Of a stretch of DNA of 64,000 nt, positions 42,783 through 50,415 are shown one piece after another. Location of the stretch: NCBI RefSeq assembly GCF_024347215.1, contig NZ_AP025282.1, positions 124,001-188,000 of the forward strand, given 5' to 3'. Numbering within the stretch: position 1 is the first letter of the stretch; every line of letters starts with the position of its first letter. The position numbers and the translations under genes are program-made. Under the pieces are notes generated by a model. It searched no databases. It was not told the DNA's origin and saw only the letters and a list, made by a program, of their open reading frames with translations. The stretch is from Aliamphritea ceti (GTDB lineage: Bacteria; Pseudomonadota; Gammaproteobacteria; Pseudomonadales; Balneatricaceae).

Positions 42783-43382
42783 TTACACATTGATGATTGT
42801 CAGAATGCTGGTGGCCAGCAATGCTGCCATGATGCGGTTAAACATAACCTGACGTGTCGGATTGGACAAGTAACGACTAATCACCTGGCCCAGCAATGCC
42901 CAACTGCCAACACCGATAAAACACATAGCAAAAGATACCGCACAGAAAATCATCAGGAATAGTGCGGCTGGTTGCTGTGTGCTCACAAACAGGCTAACTC
43001 CAGACATTGATACCAGCCAGGCTTTTGGATTCAAACCCTGACAAAGCGCCCCTTCAAGCATCTTAGGAGGTAGGGATGGCGTTTCACCCTGTAAGCTTTC
43101 CGGTTTGGCGGTTGCTATTTTCCAAGCCATCCACAGCAGGAATGCGCTGCCAAGATATTGCAAAATACTGGCGAACTCAGGTACCTGAGCCAGCAACTGG
43201 TTCAACCCGATTCCGACTAAAAATACAATCAACGTATAGCTCAGCGTTGCACCCATGACGTGTGGCAGAGCGCCACGAAATCCATAGTTAGCACCTGCAC
43301 CGGTGGCAACAATGTTCACCGGGCCTGGTGAAATTGCCCCGACCAGCGCAAATACCAGCATAGAGAAAATAATAGTCAGCAT
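42783..43382 (-). CDS. LysE/RhtB family amino-acid exporter
   Basis: 199 residues, about six membrane helices. Family motif LVGAISPGPVNIVATGAGAN at the N terminus, and GLNPKAWLVSMSGVSLF in the middle. It is the first gene of the unit LysE-AraC(-LysE). The second exporter in the same unit is only distantly similar, so the two probably have different substrates. Confidence 0.93.
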   Translation of the reverse strand: MLTIIFSMLVFALVGAISPGPVNIVATGAGANYGFRGALPHVMGATLSYTLIVFLVGIGLNQLLAQVPEFASILQYLGSAFLLWMAWKIATAKPESLQGETPSLPPKMLEGALCQGLNPKAWLVSMSGVSLFVSTQQPAALFLMIFCAVSFAMCFIGVGSWALLGQVISRYLSNPTRQVMFNRIMAALLATSILTIINV

Positions 43383-43595
43383 GGTGCTTCCTTCAATAAT
43401 GATGCTGACAGGTTAATGATCCGTAAAACCCTTGTATTGAACAAAATTGCTTGCTCAGAGAACGTGCTGACGCAAAGTGAAGCCCTTCTGACTCAAACCA
43501 ACGCCAGCGATAACAGGGTGCGCATCTGTTGCCTGCGGGCTACCCGGAGTAAATTGGTTATTCATTCTAGGAGCATAGACTGGAGATTTTCCTGT

Positions 43596-44426
43596 ATGCG
43601 TATTCTTGCTTGTCAGGTTGAGATTCCGGCCACTGACAGCCGTGAACAACAGCTTGTACATATCCACACACTGATAACAAAACTGGACGGCATACTGGCG
43701 GATAACAAGGTCGATTTAGTTCTGCTGCCAGAGCTGGCAACGATGGAGTATTCCACTGAAAATTTTAAGCAGATTGATTGCTTTGCTGAACCTTTAGAGG
43801 GGGCTAGCCAGCAATTGTTTGCTGAGCTGTGTCGTAAGCATCAGGTTGCTGTTTGCTATGGGATGCCGCGTCTGGATGAGGATGAGTATTACATCAGTCA
43901 GGTTGTACTGGACCGGGATGGCGAGTATTTGACCCACTATGACAAGATTCATACCGCTGAATACGGCGATTCTGCGGAGTTGAAGTACTTCAAACGCGGT
44001 GATCATCTGGCGGTATTTGAACTTGATGGGGTCAAAGCAGGCATTATTATTTGTTATGACATGCGTTTCCCTGAGCTGAGCCGCCGCCTGTGCTGCGAGT
44101 TTGAGGCTGATGTGATTTTGCATCCGGTTGCTTTTGCGCAGGATTGTTCATTCCATTCCTGGCAGCAGTTTGTCGTTAGCCGAGCGCTGGAAAATCAGGT
44201 GTATTTTGTCAGTCTGAATCGTGGAGGCCCACACTTCGGCCATTCAGTTATCTGTCCGCCCTGGATTGATGAATCAGTTAAGCCAACCGTAATGGGTGAA
44301 GCGGAAGAATTCTGTATTGTTGAAGTGGATCGTCAGCATACCGATCAGGTACGGGCGACAATCCCATTCCGTAAAGACGCTTTACAGTCTTATCAGGTGT
44401 TACCGGTACGCTCTTCTAAAAGCTAA
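43596..44426 (+). CDS. Carbon-nitrogen hydrolase (nitrilase superfamily)
   Basis: 276 residues from ATG 43596 (GGAG 10 bases upstream). An upstream extension of 60 codons is rejected because nitrilase homology begins exactly at MRILACQVEIPATDS. The catalytic triad is visible: E46 (LLPELATMEY), K117 (HYDKIHT) and C153 (IIICYDMRFPE). It hydrolyses an amide or carbamoyl compound; the superfamily is too broad to name the substrate. It is a single gene with its own strong terminator, divergent from the LysE/AraC unit, so an amino-acid-related amide is plausible. Confidence 0.94.
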   Translation: MRILACQVEIPATDSREQQLVHIHTLITKLDGILADNKVDLVLLPELATMEYSTENFKQIDCFAEPLEGASQQLFAELCRKHQVAVCYGMPRLDEDEYYISQVVLDRDGEYLTHYDKIHTAEYGDSAELKYFKRGDHLAVFELDGVKAGIIICYDMRFPELSRRLCCEFEADVILHPVAFAQDCSFHSWQQFVVSRALENQVYFVSLNRGGPHFGHSVICPPWIDESVKPTVMGEAEEFCIVEVDRQHTDQVRATIPFRKDALQSYQVLPVRSSKS

Positions 44427-44436
44427 AGGTTTTCGC

Positions 44437-44481
44437 AACAGTTCCTGTTCAGTTTGAGCCAGAACCGGAGCTGTTTTTTTT
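44437..44481 (+). terminator. Terminator of the carbon-nitrogen hydrolase gene
   Basis: AACAGTTCC pairs with GGAGCTGTT (one T-G wobble), with a further GTTC/GAAC pairing inside and T8 after the stem. Confidence 0.8.
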
Positions 44482-44568
44482 CGCCTGCAATTTAGTCTCT
44501 GTTATGTATAAGTGTTACTTTTCAGTGTTTCTTTTCGATGATGTATTTCAGGAAGGTTTTACGGATAT

Positions 44569-44588
44569 AAAAAAGGGCCTTTCGGCCC
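44569..44588 (-). terminator. Terminator of the DctPQM operon
   Basis: On the minus strand GGGCC, loop GAAA, GGCCC is followed by T6. It lies about 80 bp after the dctM stop. The GAAA tetraloop makes it stable. Confidence 0.85.
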
Positions 44589-44669
44589 CGAGAAGAAGTG
44601 GGATAACATTTTGTAAGTAGGTACTCACTCATTTTGGAATGTGTACTGCATTAACCGAGAAGCAATCTT

Positions 44670-45959
44670 TTACCCCAGTAGTAAGTCTGGCAGGAAGAGT
44701 GCCAGCTCAGGGATAAAAGTAGTCAGCATCAGAGTAGGCAGCCAGGCAAAGAAAATCATTATAAGAGTTGGCTTCATCATCTTATTTACAGGTGTTTGTG
44801 TAACCCTTGAACCTAAATACAGCAGTGGTGCTGTTGGCGGTGTAATGTTTGCCATCCCCAGGTTTACCCCTAATACCGCAGCAAAATGAATTGGGTCCAT
44901 GCCAACACTCTGAACAATAGGTAATAGCAATGGGGTACAGAGTAACAACCCGCTGATATCGTCCATTAACATACCGATGAGAATCATCACCAGATTCACC
45001 ATCAGTAAAATCACGATGGGATTATCTGAAACTGAATACACCATTTCCTGGGCAATGCTTGGAATGTCTTCAAATACCAGAAAGCGGCTGACGATCAGTA
45101 CGGTAAAGATCATCGCCATAACTACACCAACGGTTACGCCTGCACCGCGCATAGTGGCCAGAAAGCTGCTCCAGGTCAGACCTTTATAAACATAGATACC
45201 CACAGGAATTGCGTAAATCACGGCGACACCGGCGGCTTCCACCGGCGTCATGATGCCGCCGTATATGCCGCCCAGAATAATCGCTGGCATCATAAATGCC
45301 GGAAAAGCTCTGATTGAGCGGGAACGGAACGCCAGATTAAAGTTATCCACCTTTTTTCCCAGGTTCAGGTTAGTGACTTTGCGCAGGCAAATGTAGTTCA
45401 CGATGCATAGCATAGTGATGAGAATCAGGCCGGGAATGACTGTGGATAAAAAGGCTTTAAGTACAGATTGCTGTGCAACCCATGCATACAGAATGTGGGA
45501 GGCACTGGGGGGAATCAGCAAACCCAGAGGACTGGCACTGACGATTAGCGCAGCAGAGAGGCCTTCCGGGTAATTGGCTTTGCGCAAATGGGGCATCATG
45601 ATGCCGCCAATACAGGTAAGGGTGGCATTGGCGCTGCCAGAAATTGAGCCGAATATGCCACTGGCAATGACTGCCGCGGCAGATAATCCGCCTTTTAAGT
45701 GACCAACAAAAAGTTCTGCAAGGCTTACTAGAGGTGCCGCTATACGGCCCTTTTCCATGATGGCGCCCGCAATAATGAAGAGTGGAATGGCCAGTAAAAC
45801 TAGTGAATTCATCTTCCAATGGCCGGTTGGCAAATAGCCTGTGACGTCGTGTCCGCCCATCAGTGCCAGGAAAATAAGTATGCCGCCGAAGGCTAGCGGC
45901 ACGCTGATACCTAACAGCAGCAGCGTACAGAGTATGACGAGTGTACCGAGGATGATCAT
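44670..45959 (-). CDS. dctM: TRAP transporter large permease (DctM)
   Basis: 429 residues with about 12 membrane helices. It begins MIILGTLVILCTLLLLGISV, and the DctM motifs GSISGSANATLTCIGGIMMP, LIVSASPLGLLIPPSASHIL and LGVNLGMANITPPTAPLLYL are clear. It imports an organic acid using the sodium gradient with DctQ and the binding protein. It is the last gene of the operon, 13 bp after dctQ. Confidence 0.96.
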   Translation of the reverse strand: MIILGTLVILCTLLLLGISVPLAFGGILIFLALMGGHDVTGYLPTGHWKMNSLVLLAIPLFIIAGAIMEKGRIAAPLVSLAELFVGHLKGGLSAAAVIASGIFGSISGSANATLTCIGGIMMPHLRKANYPEGLSAALIVSASPLGLLIPPSASHILYAWVAQQSVLKAFLSTVIPGLILITMLCIVNYICLRKVTNLNLGKKVDNFNLAFRSRSIRAFPAFMMPAIILGGIYGGIMTPVEAAGVAVIYAIPVGIYVYKGLTWSSFLATMRGAGVTVGVVMAMIFTVLIVSRFLVFEDIPSIAQEMVYSVSDNPIVILLMVNLVMILIGMLMDDISGLLLCTPLLLPIVQSVGMDPIHFAAVLGVNLGMANITPPTAPLLYLGSRVTQTPVNKMMKPTLIMIFFAWLPTLMLTTFIPELALFLPDLLLG

Positions 45960-45972
45960 AGAATTTGGTCCA

Positions 45973-46515
45973 TTATTCGGAAGGCTGAGAAGCGCCGTCC
46001 TGGCCGTTACGAATCAGCACATAAAGATGCAGTGCGGTGTAGAGCGTCATCAGTAGAAAACCGAGGAAAATACCAAAACGAGGTAGCAGGAAAGGTATTT
46101 TCAGTGCGACGGTCTGTTGCCAGTTGGGGTAGGCCAGAATGCTTTCTTCGATCATCAGGAAACCCCAGTAAGCCAGGGTTGCAGAGATAATCAGCTCGAT
46201 ACTTTCGACAATCAGTGCACGGATATAAATCACGCGGGGATTACTGATCATAAAGCCAAGGATATCGGCGTTTACATGAGCGCGGTCGTGAGTACCTGCT
46301 GCGCTGGCCATGAAAAACATCCAGAAGGCGACAATCATCAGCCATTCTTCATAAGCAAACAGATCCGCACCGAAGCCGTAGCGTAGGATGACGACAAAGA
46401 AAAAAGTCAGCGCCAAAATGATGCCTGCACTGATGATGATCAGGTTCATCGCCTTCATGAGTATACGCAGCGGAGTAGCAAGCGGCTGGGGGTACTGGGT
46501 TGCTAAGCTAGCCAT
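45973..46515 (-). CDS. dctQ: TRAP transporter small permease (DctQ)
   Basis: 180 residues with four membrane helices. The second segment ADLFAYEEWLMIVAFWMFFM followed by GTHDRAHVNADIL is the DctQ signature. It is the obligate partner of DctM. It lies 115 bp after the binding-protein gene; that gap contains a long hairpin. Confidence 0.94.
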   Translation of the reverse strand: MASLATQYPQPLATPLRILMKAMNLIIISAGIILALTFFFVVILRYGFGADLFAYEEWLMIVAFWMFFMASAAGTHDRAHVNADILGFMISNPRVIYIRALIVESIELIISATLAYWGFLMIEESILAYPNWQQTVALKIPFLLPRFGIFLGFLLMTLYTALHLYVLIRNGQDGASQPSE

Positions 46516-46546
46516 AGTTCTAATACCTGTCAGATTTAGGCGACGA

Positions 46547-46601
46547 AAAGGTCACTGCATGTGCTGGCATATCCGGGATAAGCCTGCTGTGCGTGACCTT
46601 T
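46547..46601 (-). terminator. Intra-operon hairpin between dctP and dctQ
   Basis: AAAGGTCAC pairs with GTGACCTTT over a 37-base loop that has its own pairing. On the minus strand TTTT follows. It likely reduces permease expression relative to the abundant binding protein and may protect the dctP mRNA end. Confidence 0.65.
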
Positions 46602-46630
46602 ACAGGAGTAGCGGTATTGTCGCTGTCTAC

Positions 46631-47647
46631 TTAGCTATTACTGGCTTGCAGGCGCTTCAGTACATCTTCGCCAACGGTTGTCGCTGCTTCTGGCCATACA
46701 GTTTCACGTACTTTAGCCTTCATGCTTTGCTTTTCAGCATCGCTTGGCTCAAGTATTTCGTAGCCTTTACTGATCAGCTTGTCGCGGAATTTAGCGTCGT
46801 TATCTTTATTCCAGGCAAAGAAATCTGCAGAAGCTTTATCGAAAGCATTCTTAACAACAGTTTGTTGTTCAGCGTTGAGCTTGTTCCAGGTCTTCTGGGA
46901 AACATAGTAGAAGGACGTATCGGTGATTGAGTCATTGGCAACGTAGTATTTACCAACATCACTGACCGCAAAAATATTGTAGGCGTCTTGCTTAGTACAG
47001 CAAATAGCCCCGTCAACAATGCCGGACTGCAGGGCAGGGAAAATGTCTCCCCAGGCCATGGTAGTCGCTTTATAGCCGATCAGTTCAACGGTGGATTTCA
47101 TCAGGCTGGAAGACCATACGCGGATGTTCATGCCTTTATCACCCATGCCTGCCCAATCGTCAGGTTTTTGGGTCGCGACGATGCCGGTAAAGCCTACCGG
47201 AATGCTGTTCATCAGACGCAGATTAAGATTTTCCAGACGTTCAGACATTATCTGGTTGAAAGCTGAGTCCTGATTCAGCATAACGTCTTCCATTTCCTGC
47301 CAGTTGCTAACCAGAAATGGCAGCGAGGCAATTTCCAGCACAGGATCTTTGTGGGAATAAATGAAGCCTGCCACCATGTCGATGTTGCCACGAATAGCAT
47401 CTTCAAACAGTTCTTCACCGGAGCCCAGCTGGTTAGCCGGGAACACAGATACTTTCAGGCCGACATTTGCCGATTCAATATCTTTTTCGATCTGCTTCAT
47501 CATCTTGGTTCCCTGGCTGTCGGCAGGCAGGGTACCGGCAAAACGCAGCTTCATATCGGCTGCAGATACTGACGCAGACATTGCCAGAGTCAGGGCTGCG
47601 CCCAGCAGAGTGGTTTTGAAGCTTTTCAGGGATTTCAGTTGGATCAT
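46631..47647 (-). CDS. dctP: TRAP transporter solute-binding protein (DctP)
   Basis: 338 residues. A signal peptide ends near SASVSAAD. The mature DctP fold shows MKLRFAGTLPADSQGTKMM, VSVFPANQLGSGEELFEDA, the ligand-site arginine in MNIRVWSSSLMKSTVELIG and WGDIFPALQSGIVDGAICC. It binds a carboxylate in the periplasm. GGAG lies nine bases before ATG 47647. It is divergent from an XRE-type regulator across 386 bp. The substrate cannot be read from the sequence. Confidence 0.95.
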   Translation of the reverse strand: MIQLKSLKSFKTTLLGAALTLAMSASVSAADMKLRFAGTLPADSQGTKMMKQIEKDIESANVGLKVSVFPANQLGSGEELFEDAIRGNIDMVAGFIYSHKDPVLEIASLPFLVSNWQEMEDVMLNQDSAFNQIMSERLENLNLRLMNSIPVGFTGIVATQKPDDWAGMGDKGMNIRVWSSSLMKSTVELIGYKATTMAWGDIFPALQSGIVDGAICCTKQDAYNIFAVSDVGKYYVANDSITDTSFYYVSQKTWNKLNAEQQTVVKNAFDKASADFFAWNKDNDAKFRDKLISKGYEILEPSDAEKQSMKAKVRETVWPEAATTVGEDVLKRLQASNS

Positions 47648-48033
47648 GTGTGATTACTCCGTGAGTATTGTTGTTATTGTTGTCTGGCAGTTGCAGCCTG
47701 TCGTCAGTCTGGAGTCATTTTCCCTGCATGGCCCTGTGGGTAGTTGAGCGTGAGCAGCGAAGTTTTGGCCTCCTGACTGGCTGTTTTTGGCGGCGCGGGG
47801 CCGAGAGTTTTTGAGGGTGCTAAGCTCTGTCATCCACTATAGGCCGCTAGCAAGAAGGGGTTCAATTTCGCCTTCTTGGGTTACCTGACGCTAACTGGCG
47901 CACTGTGAGCGTCATGTGTTATTCGGCTACAGCGCCTATGATGCCTGGGGTTGATGCATAACTGGTTTTTCTGCTGTTAATTGGGAGTATTCTGGTGTGA
48001 AATTTAAAAGAGAGTGTCTGAAGCGGATCTGAA
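47648..48033. promoter_or_regulatory. Divergent control region, dctP / XRE regulator
   Basis: 386 bp. TGACGCT at 47886-47892 and AGCGTCA at 47908-47914 form a perfect 7-bp dyad around a 15-base centre that itself contains GGCGC. This is a candidate operator for the XRE-type regulator. No clear promoter hexamers were identified. Confidence 0.5.
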
Positions 48034-48861
48034 ATGAATAAAGAGAATCTGGCAGCTAATTTACGCTTGCTGTGTAATTACAAAAAATCGATATCGGAAG
48101 TCTGCCGTGAGTTGCAAATTAACCGCCAGCAATTCAATAAGTATCTGGGGGGTAAAACCACACCCTCAGGTAATAATCTGCTGAAAATTTGTGATTACTT
48201 TGGGGTAGAGGAGCATGAAATGCTGATGCCCCATGATGAGTTTGAACAGATTATCCGGGTGCGTCCCCACTTAGAAACAGCGCAAAGCTCTTTACCTATG
48301 CAGGAGAACTTTCTGCAGGATCTGCAACAGCATCAGAGCGGCGATCTCTCTAAGTACGAAGGCAGTTACTACATTTACTATTACTCGACCTCTTTTCCAA
48401 CTCAGATTCTTAAAGGTTACGGAGTCATTTATAAAGAAAACGGCCAGCACTGGATAAAGTGGATAGAGCGTTTATCTCAGCAGCAGAAAGGCCCCAGCCA
48501 TGATGGCTTTATCTATAAGATCAAAGGGCAAATGATTGAGTTAGGTAATCGCATTTTTGTGACAGGCTATGAGCAAGTACTGAAAAGTGAGTTGGTCCAC
48601 CTGACTTTGTTTCCGACATTCAAGAATAAGATAAGTCTGCTTTCAGGCCTGCAGTTAGGGGTTTCCGGGACAAATTCCCGTGAACCTGTCTGTCAGCGGG
48701 TGATTCTGGCATATCTGGGAAAGCATTGTGATCATCGTCAGGCGATGAAGTCTTGTGGTTTGTACAGTGATGACTCGTCAGAAATTGATCCGAAGATAAA
48801 GGCTTTGATTACCAATGATATGGAGGTGGGTGAAAGTATTTTCCGCGGGCGTCCTCTCTAG
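48034..48861 (+). CDS. XRE-type helix-turn-helix regulator with C-terminal sensor region
   Basis: 275 residues. Residues 5-62 are a Cro/CI-type helix-turn-helix (ISEVCRELQINRQQFNKYLGG, LLKICDYFGVEEHEMLMP). The ~210-residue C-terminal part (SKYEGSYYIYYYSTSFPTQI, YGVIYKENGQHWIKWIERLS) has no named domain that I recognise but is long enough to bind a ligand. It is divergent from the DctPQM operon and upstream of the TAXI-TRAP cassette, so it may control either. A hairpin follows the stop. Confidence 0.88.
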   Translation: MNKENLAANLRLLCNYKKSISEVCRELQINRQQFNKYLGGKTTPSGNNLLKICDYFGVEEHEMLMPHDEFEQIIRVRPHLETAQSSLPMQENFLQDLQQHQSGDLSKYEGSYYIYYYSTSFPTQILKGYGVIYKENGQHWIKWIERLSQQQKGPSHDGFIYKIKGQMIELGNRIFVTGYEQVLKSELVHLTLFPTFKNKISLLSGLQLGVSGTNSREPVCQRVILAYLGKHCDHRQAMKSCGLYSDDSSEIDPKIKALITNDMEVGESIFRGRPL

Positions 48862-48898
48862 CGTGTAACAGACGGGTATTTTTACTATTACTGTGATG

Positions 48899-48917
48899 CT
48901 TACCCATTTTGGGTAAG
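48899..48917 (+). terminator. Hairpin after the XRE regulator gene
   Basis: CTTACCC, loop ATTTT, GGGTAAG: a perfect 7-bp stem 37 bp after the stop. The T-run after it is poor. Confidence 0.6.
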
Positions 48918-49268
48918 TGTTATGTTGGCTGTTTTCGACAGTATGCTTGTCATTTTTGATACAAATGTATCGTTTAACGACCGACAATTGTAATTTGTCG
49001 CTCATTGCTGAGTTTTCCGTTCATACTTTTATTTCTATATTATTCAATTAGTTAGATTATCTAAAAACATTTCCACTTATAAATAATACAAATAAATCTA
49101 TAATTTATGATAATTGACTCATATGTATTATTCATGATGTACTCTTTCTGATATGAACTATGGTTTGTATTGACGATGCGTTTGTACTCTTGTTCGGGTA
49201 GTACAGGGTGAACGTATAGAAAAAGCATTTAAAGAAAAAAAATAACGTATATATGTGGGTGCTACACA
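48918..49268 (+). promoter_or_regulatory. Control region of the TAXI-TRAP cassette
   Basis: 351 bp, AT-rich. GATACA-AA-TGTATC at 48958-48971 is a perfect palindrome whose reverse strand reads GATACATTTGTATC, matching the direct repeats before the acyl-CoA operon (56409-56439). CGACAA-N7-TTGTCG at 48982-49000 is a second dyad. TAGAT-T-ATCTA at 49053-49063 is a third. No clear promoter hexamers were assigned. Confidence 0.55.
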
Positions 49269-50246
49269 ATGATTAAATCAACTAAGGCGGCAACGCTGGC
49301 GTTTACTCTGGCTCTTGGGTTATCAGCGCCGATCGCAACTCAGGCTGCTGATCAGCAATTCATTACTATCGGTACCGGCGGCGTGACCGGCGTTTACTAT
49401 CCGACTGGTGGCGCAATCTGTCGTTTGGTAAATAAAGGCCGTAAAGAACATGGCGTTCGCTGCTCAACTGAAAGTACCGGAGGCTCTGTTTACAACCTGA
49501 ACACTATTCGTGCCGGTGAACTTGATATGGGTGTTGCCCAGTCTGACTGGCAGTTCCATGCCTATAACGGTACGAGCAAATTTGCCGATGCAGGTGCTAA
49601 CAAGAATCTGCGTGCGGTCTTTTCTGTTCACCCTGAGCCGTTCACTGTAGTGGCACGTGCTGACAGCGGTATTACAAACTTTGAAGATATCAAAGGTAAG
49701 CGGGTAAACATTGGTAACCCGGGTTCAGGCCAACGCGGCACCATGGAAGTGCTGATGGAAACTATGGGCTGGACCAATGACGACTTTGCTCTGGCATCTG
49801 AACTTAAAGCGTCTGAACAGGCCAGCGCACTGTGTGATAACAAGATCGACGTAATGATCTATACCGTTGGTCACCCTAGTGGCGCGATTAAAGAAGCGAC
49901 TACTTCCTGCGACAGTAAACTGGTAAATGTGACCGGTTCTGCCGTGAATTCACTGGTTTCCGATAACAGCTACTATCGCACAGCGACTATTCCGGGTGGT
50001 ATGTACCGCGGTAACGACGCTGATACGAATACTTTCGGTGTAGGTGCTACCTTCGTGTCGTCTACTGATGTACCGGACAATGTGGTCTACGCAGTCGTTA
50101 AAGCGGTATTCGAAAACTTTGATACTTTCCGTAAGTTACATCCTGCATTTGCTAACCTGAAGAAAGAAGAAATGATCAAGGATGGCTTGTCGGCTCCGCT
50201 GCACCCAGGTGCTGCTAAGTACTACAAAGAAGCAGGTTTGATGTAA
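49269..50246 (+). CDS. TAXI family TRAP solute-binding protein
   Basis: 325 residues. A signal peptide ends at ATQAAD. The TAXI signature is [20 protein letters not shown], followed by [20 protein letters not shown] and [19 protein letters not shown] [17 protein letters not shown]. It binds the solute for the fused permease downstream. The gap to the permease gene holds a terminator-type hairpin. In TAXI systems substrates include glutamate and other acids; here the shared promoter motif with an acyl-CoA operon suggests a carboxylic acid. Confidence 0.96.
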   Translation: MIKSTKAATLAFTLALGLSAPIATQAADQQFITIGTGGVTGVYYPTGGAICRLVNKGRKEHGVRCSTESTGGSVYNLNTIRAGELDMGVAQSDWQFHAYNGTSKFADAGANKNLRAVFSVHPEPFTVVARADSGITNFEDIKGKRVNIGNPGSGQRGTMEVLMETMGWTNDDFALASELKASEQASALCDNKIDVMIYTVGHPSGAIKEATTSCDSKLVNVTGSAVNSLVSDNSYYRTATIPGGMYRGNDADTNTFGVGATFVSSTDVPDNVVYAVVKAVFENFDTFRKLHPAFANLKKEEMIKDGLSAPLHPGAAKYYKEAGLM

Positions 50247-50269
50247 GCAGTTTCTACAAATCATACCTG

Positions 50270-50340
50270 ACGGGGCCTTAGGTGGTTAAGTAAGAGGATT
50301 GCCAGCAATCATTTTACCTGGCGCCGGGCCCCGTTTTTTT
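50270..50340 (+). terminator. Attenuating terminator between TAXI and permease genes
   Basis: ACGGGGCC pairs with GGCCCCGT, and AGGT with ACCT further in. A separate hairpin GATTGC-CA-GCAATC sits at the top, and T7 follows the stem. It should end most transcripts after the binding-protein gene, leaving less permease mRNA. Confidence 0.85.
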
Positions 50341-50415
50341 GTTGGACTGTTGTGATCCTGTTGGCCTATCGCTGTCGGGTTCACAGCTTCCCTTAGTGTA
50401 AGTGGGGAAAATATT

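Noticed and set aside
43416..43595. N-terminal extension of the carbon-nitrogen hydrolase
   Set aside because: Nitrilase homology begins at ATG 43596, which has a GGAG site; the extension has no family likeness.
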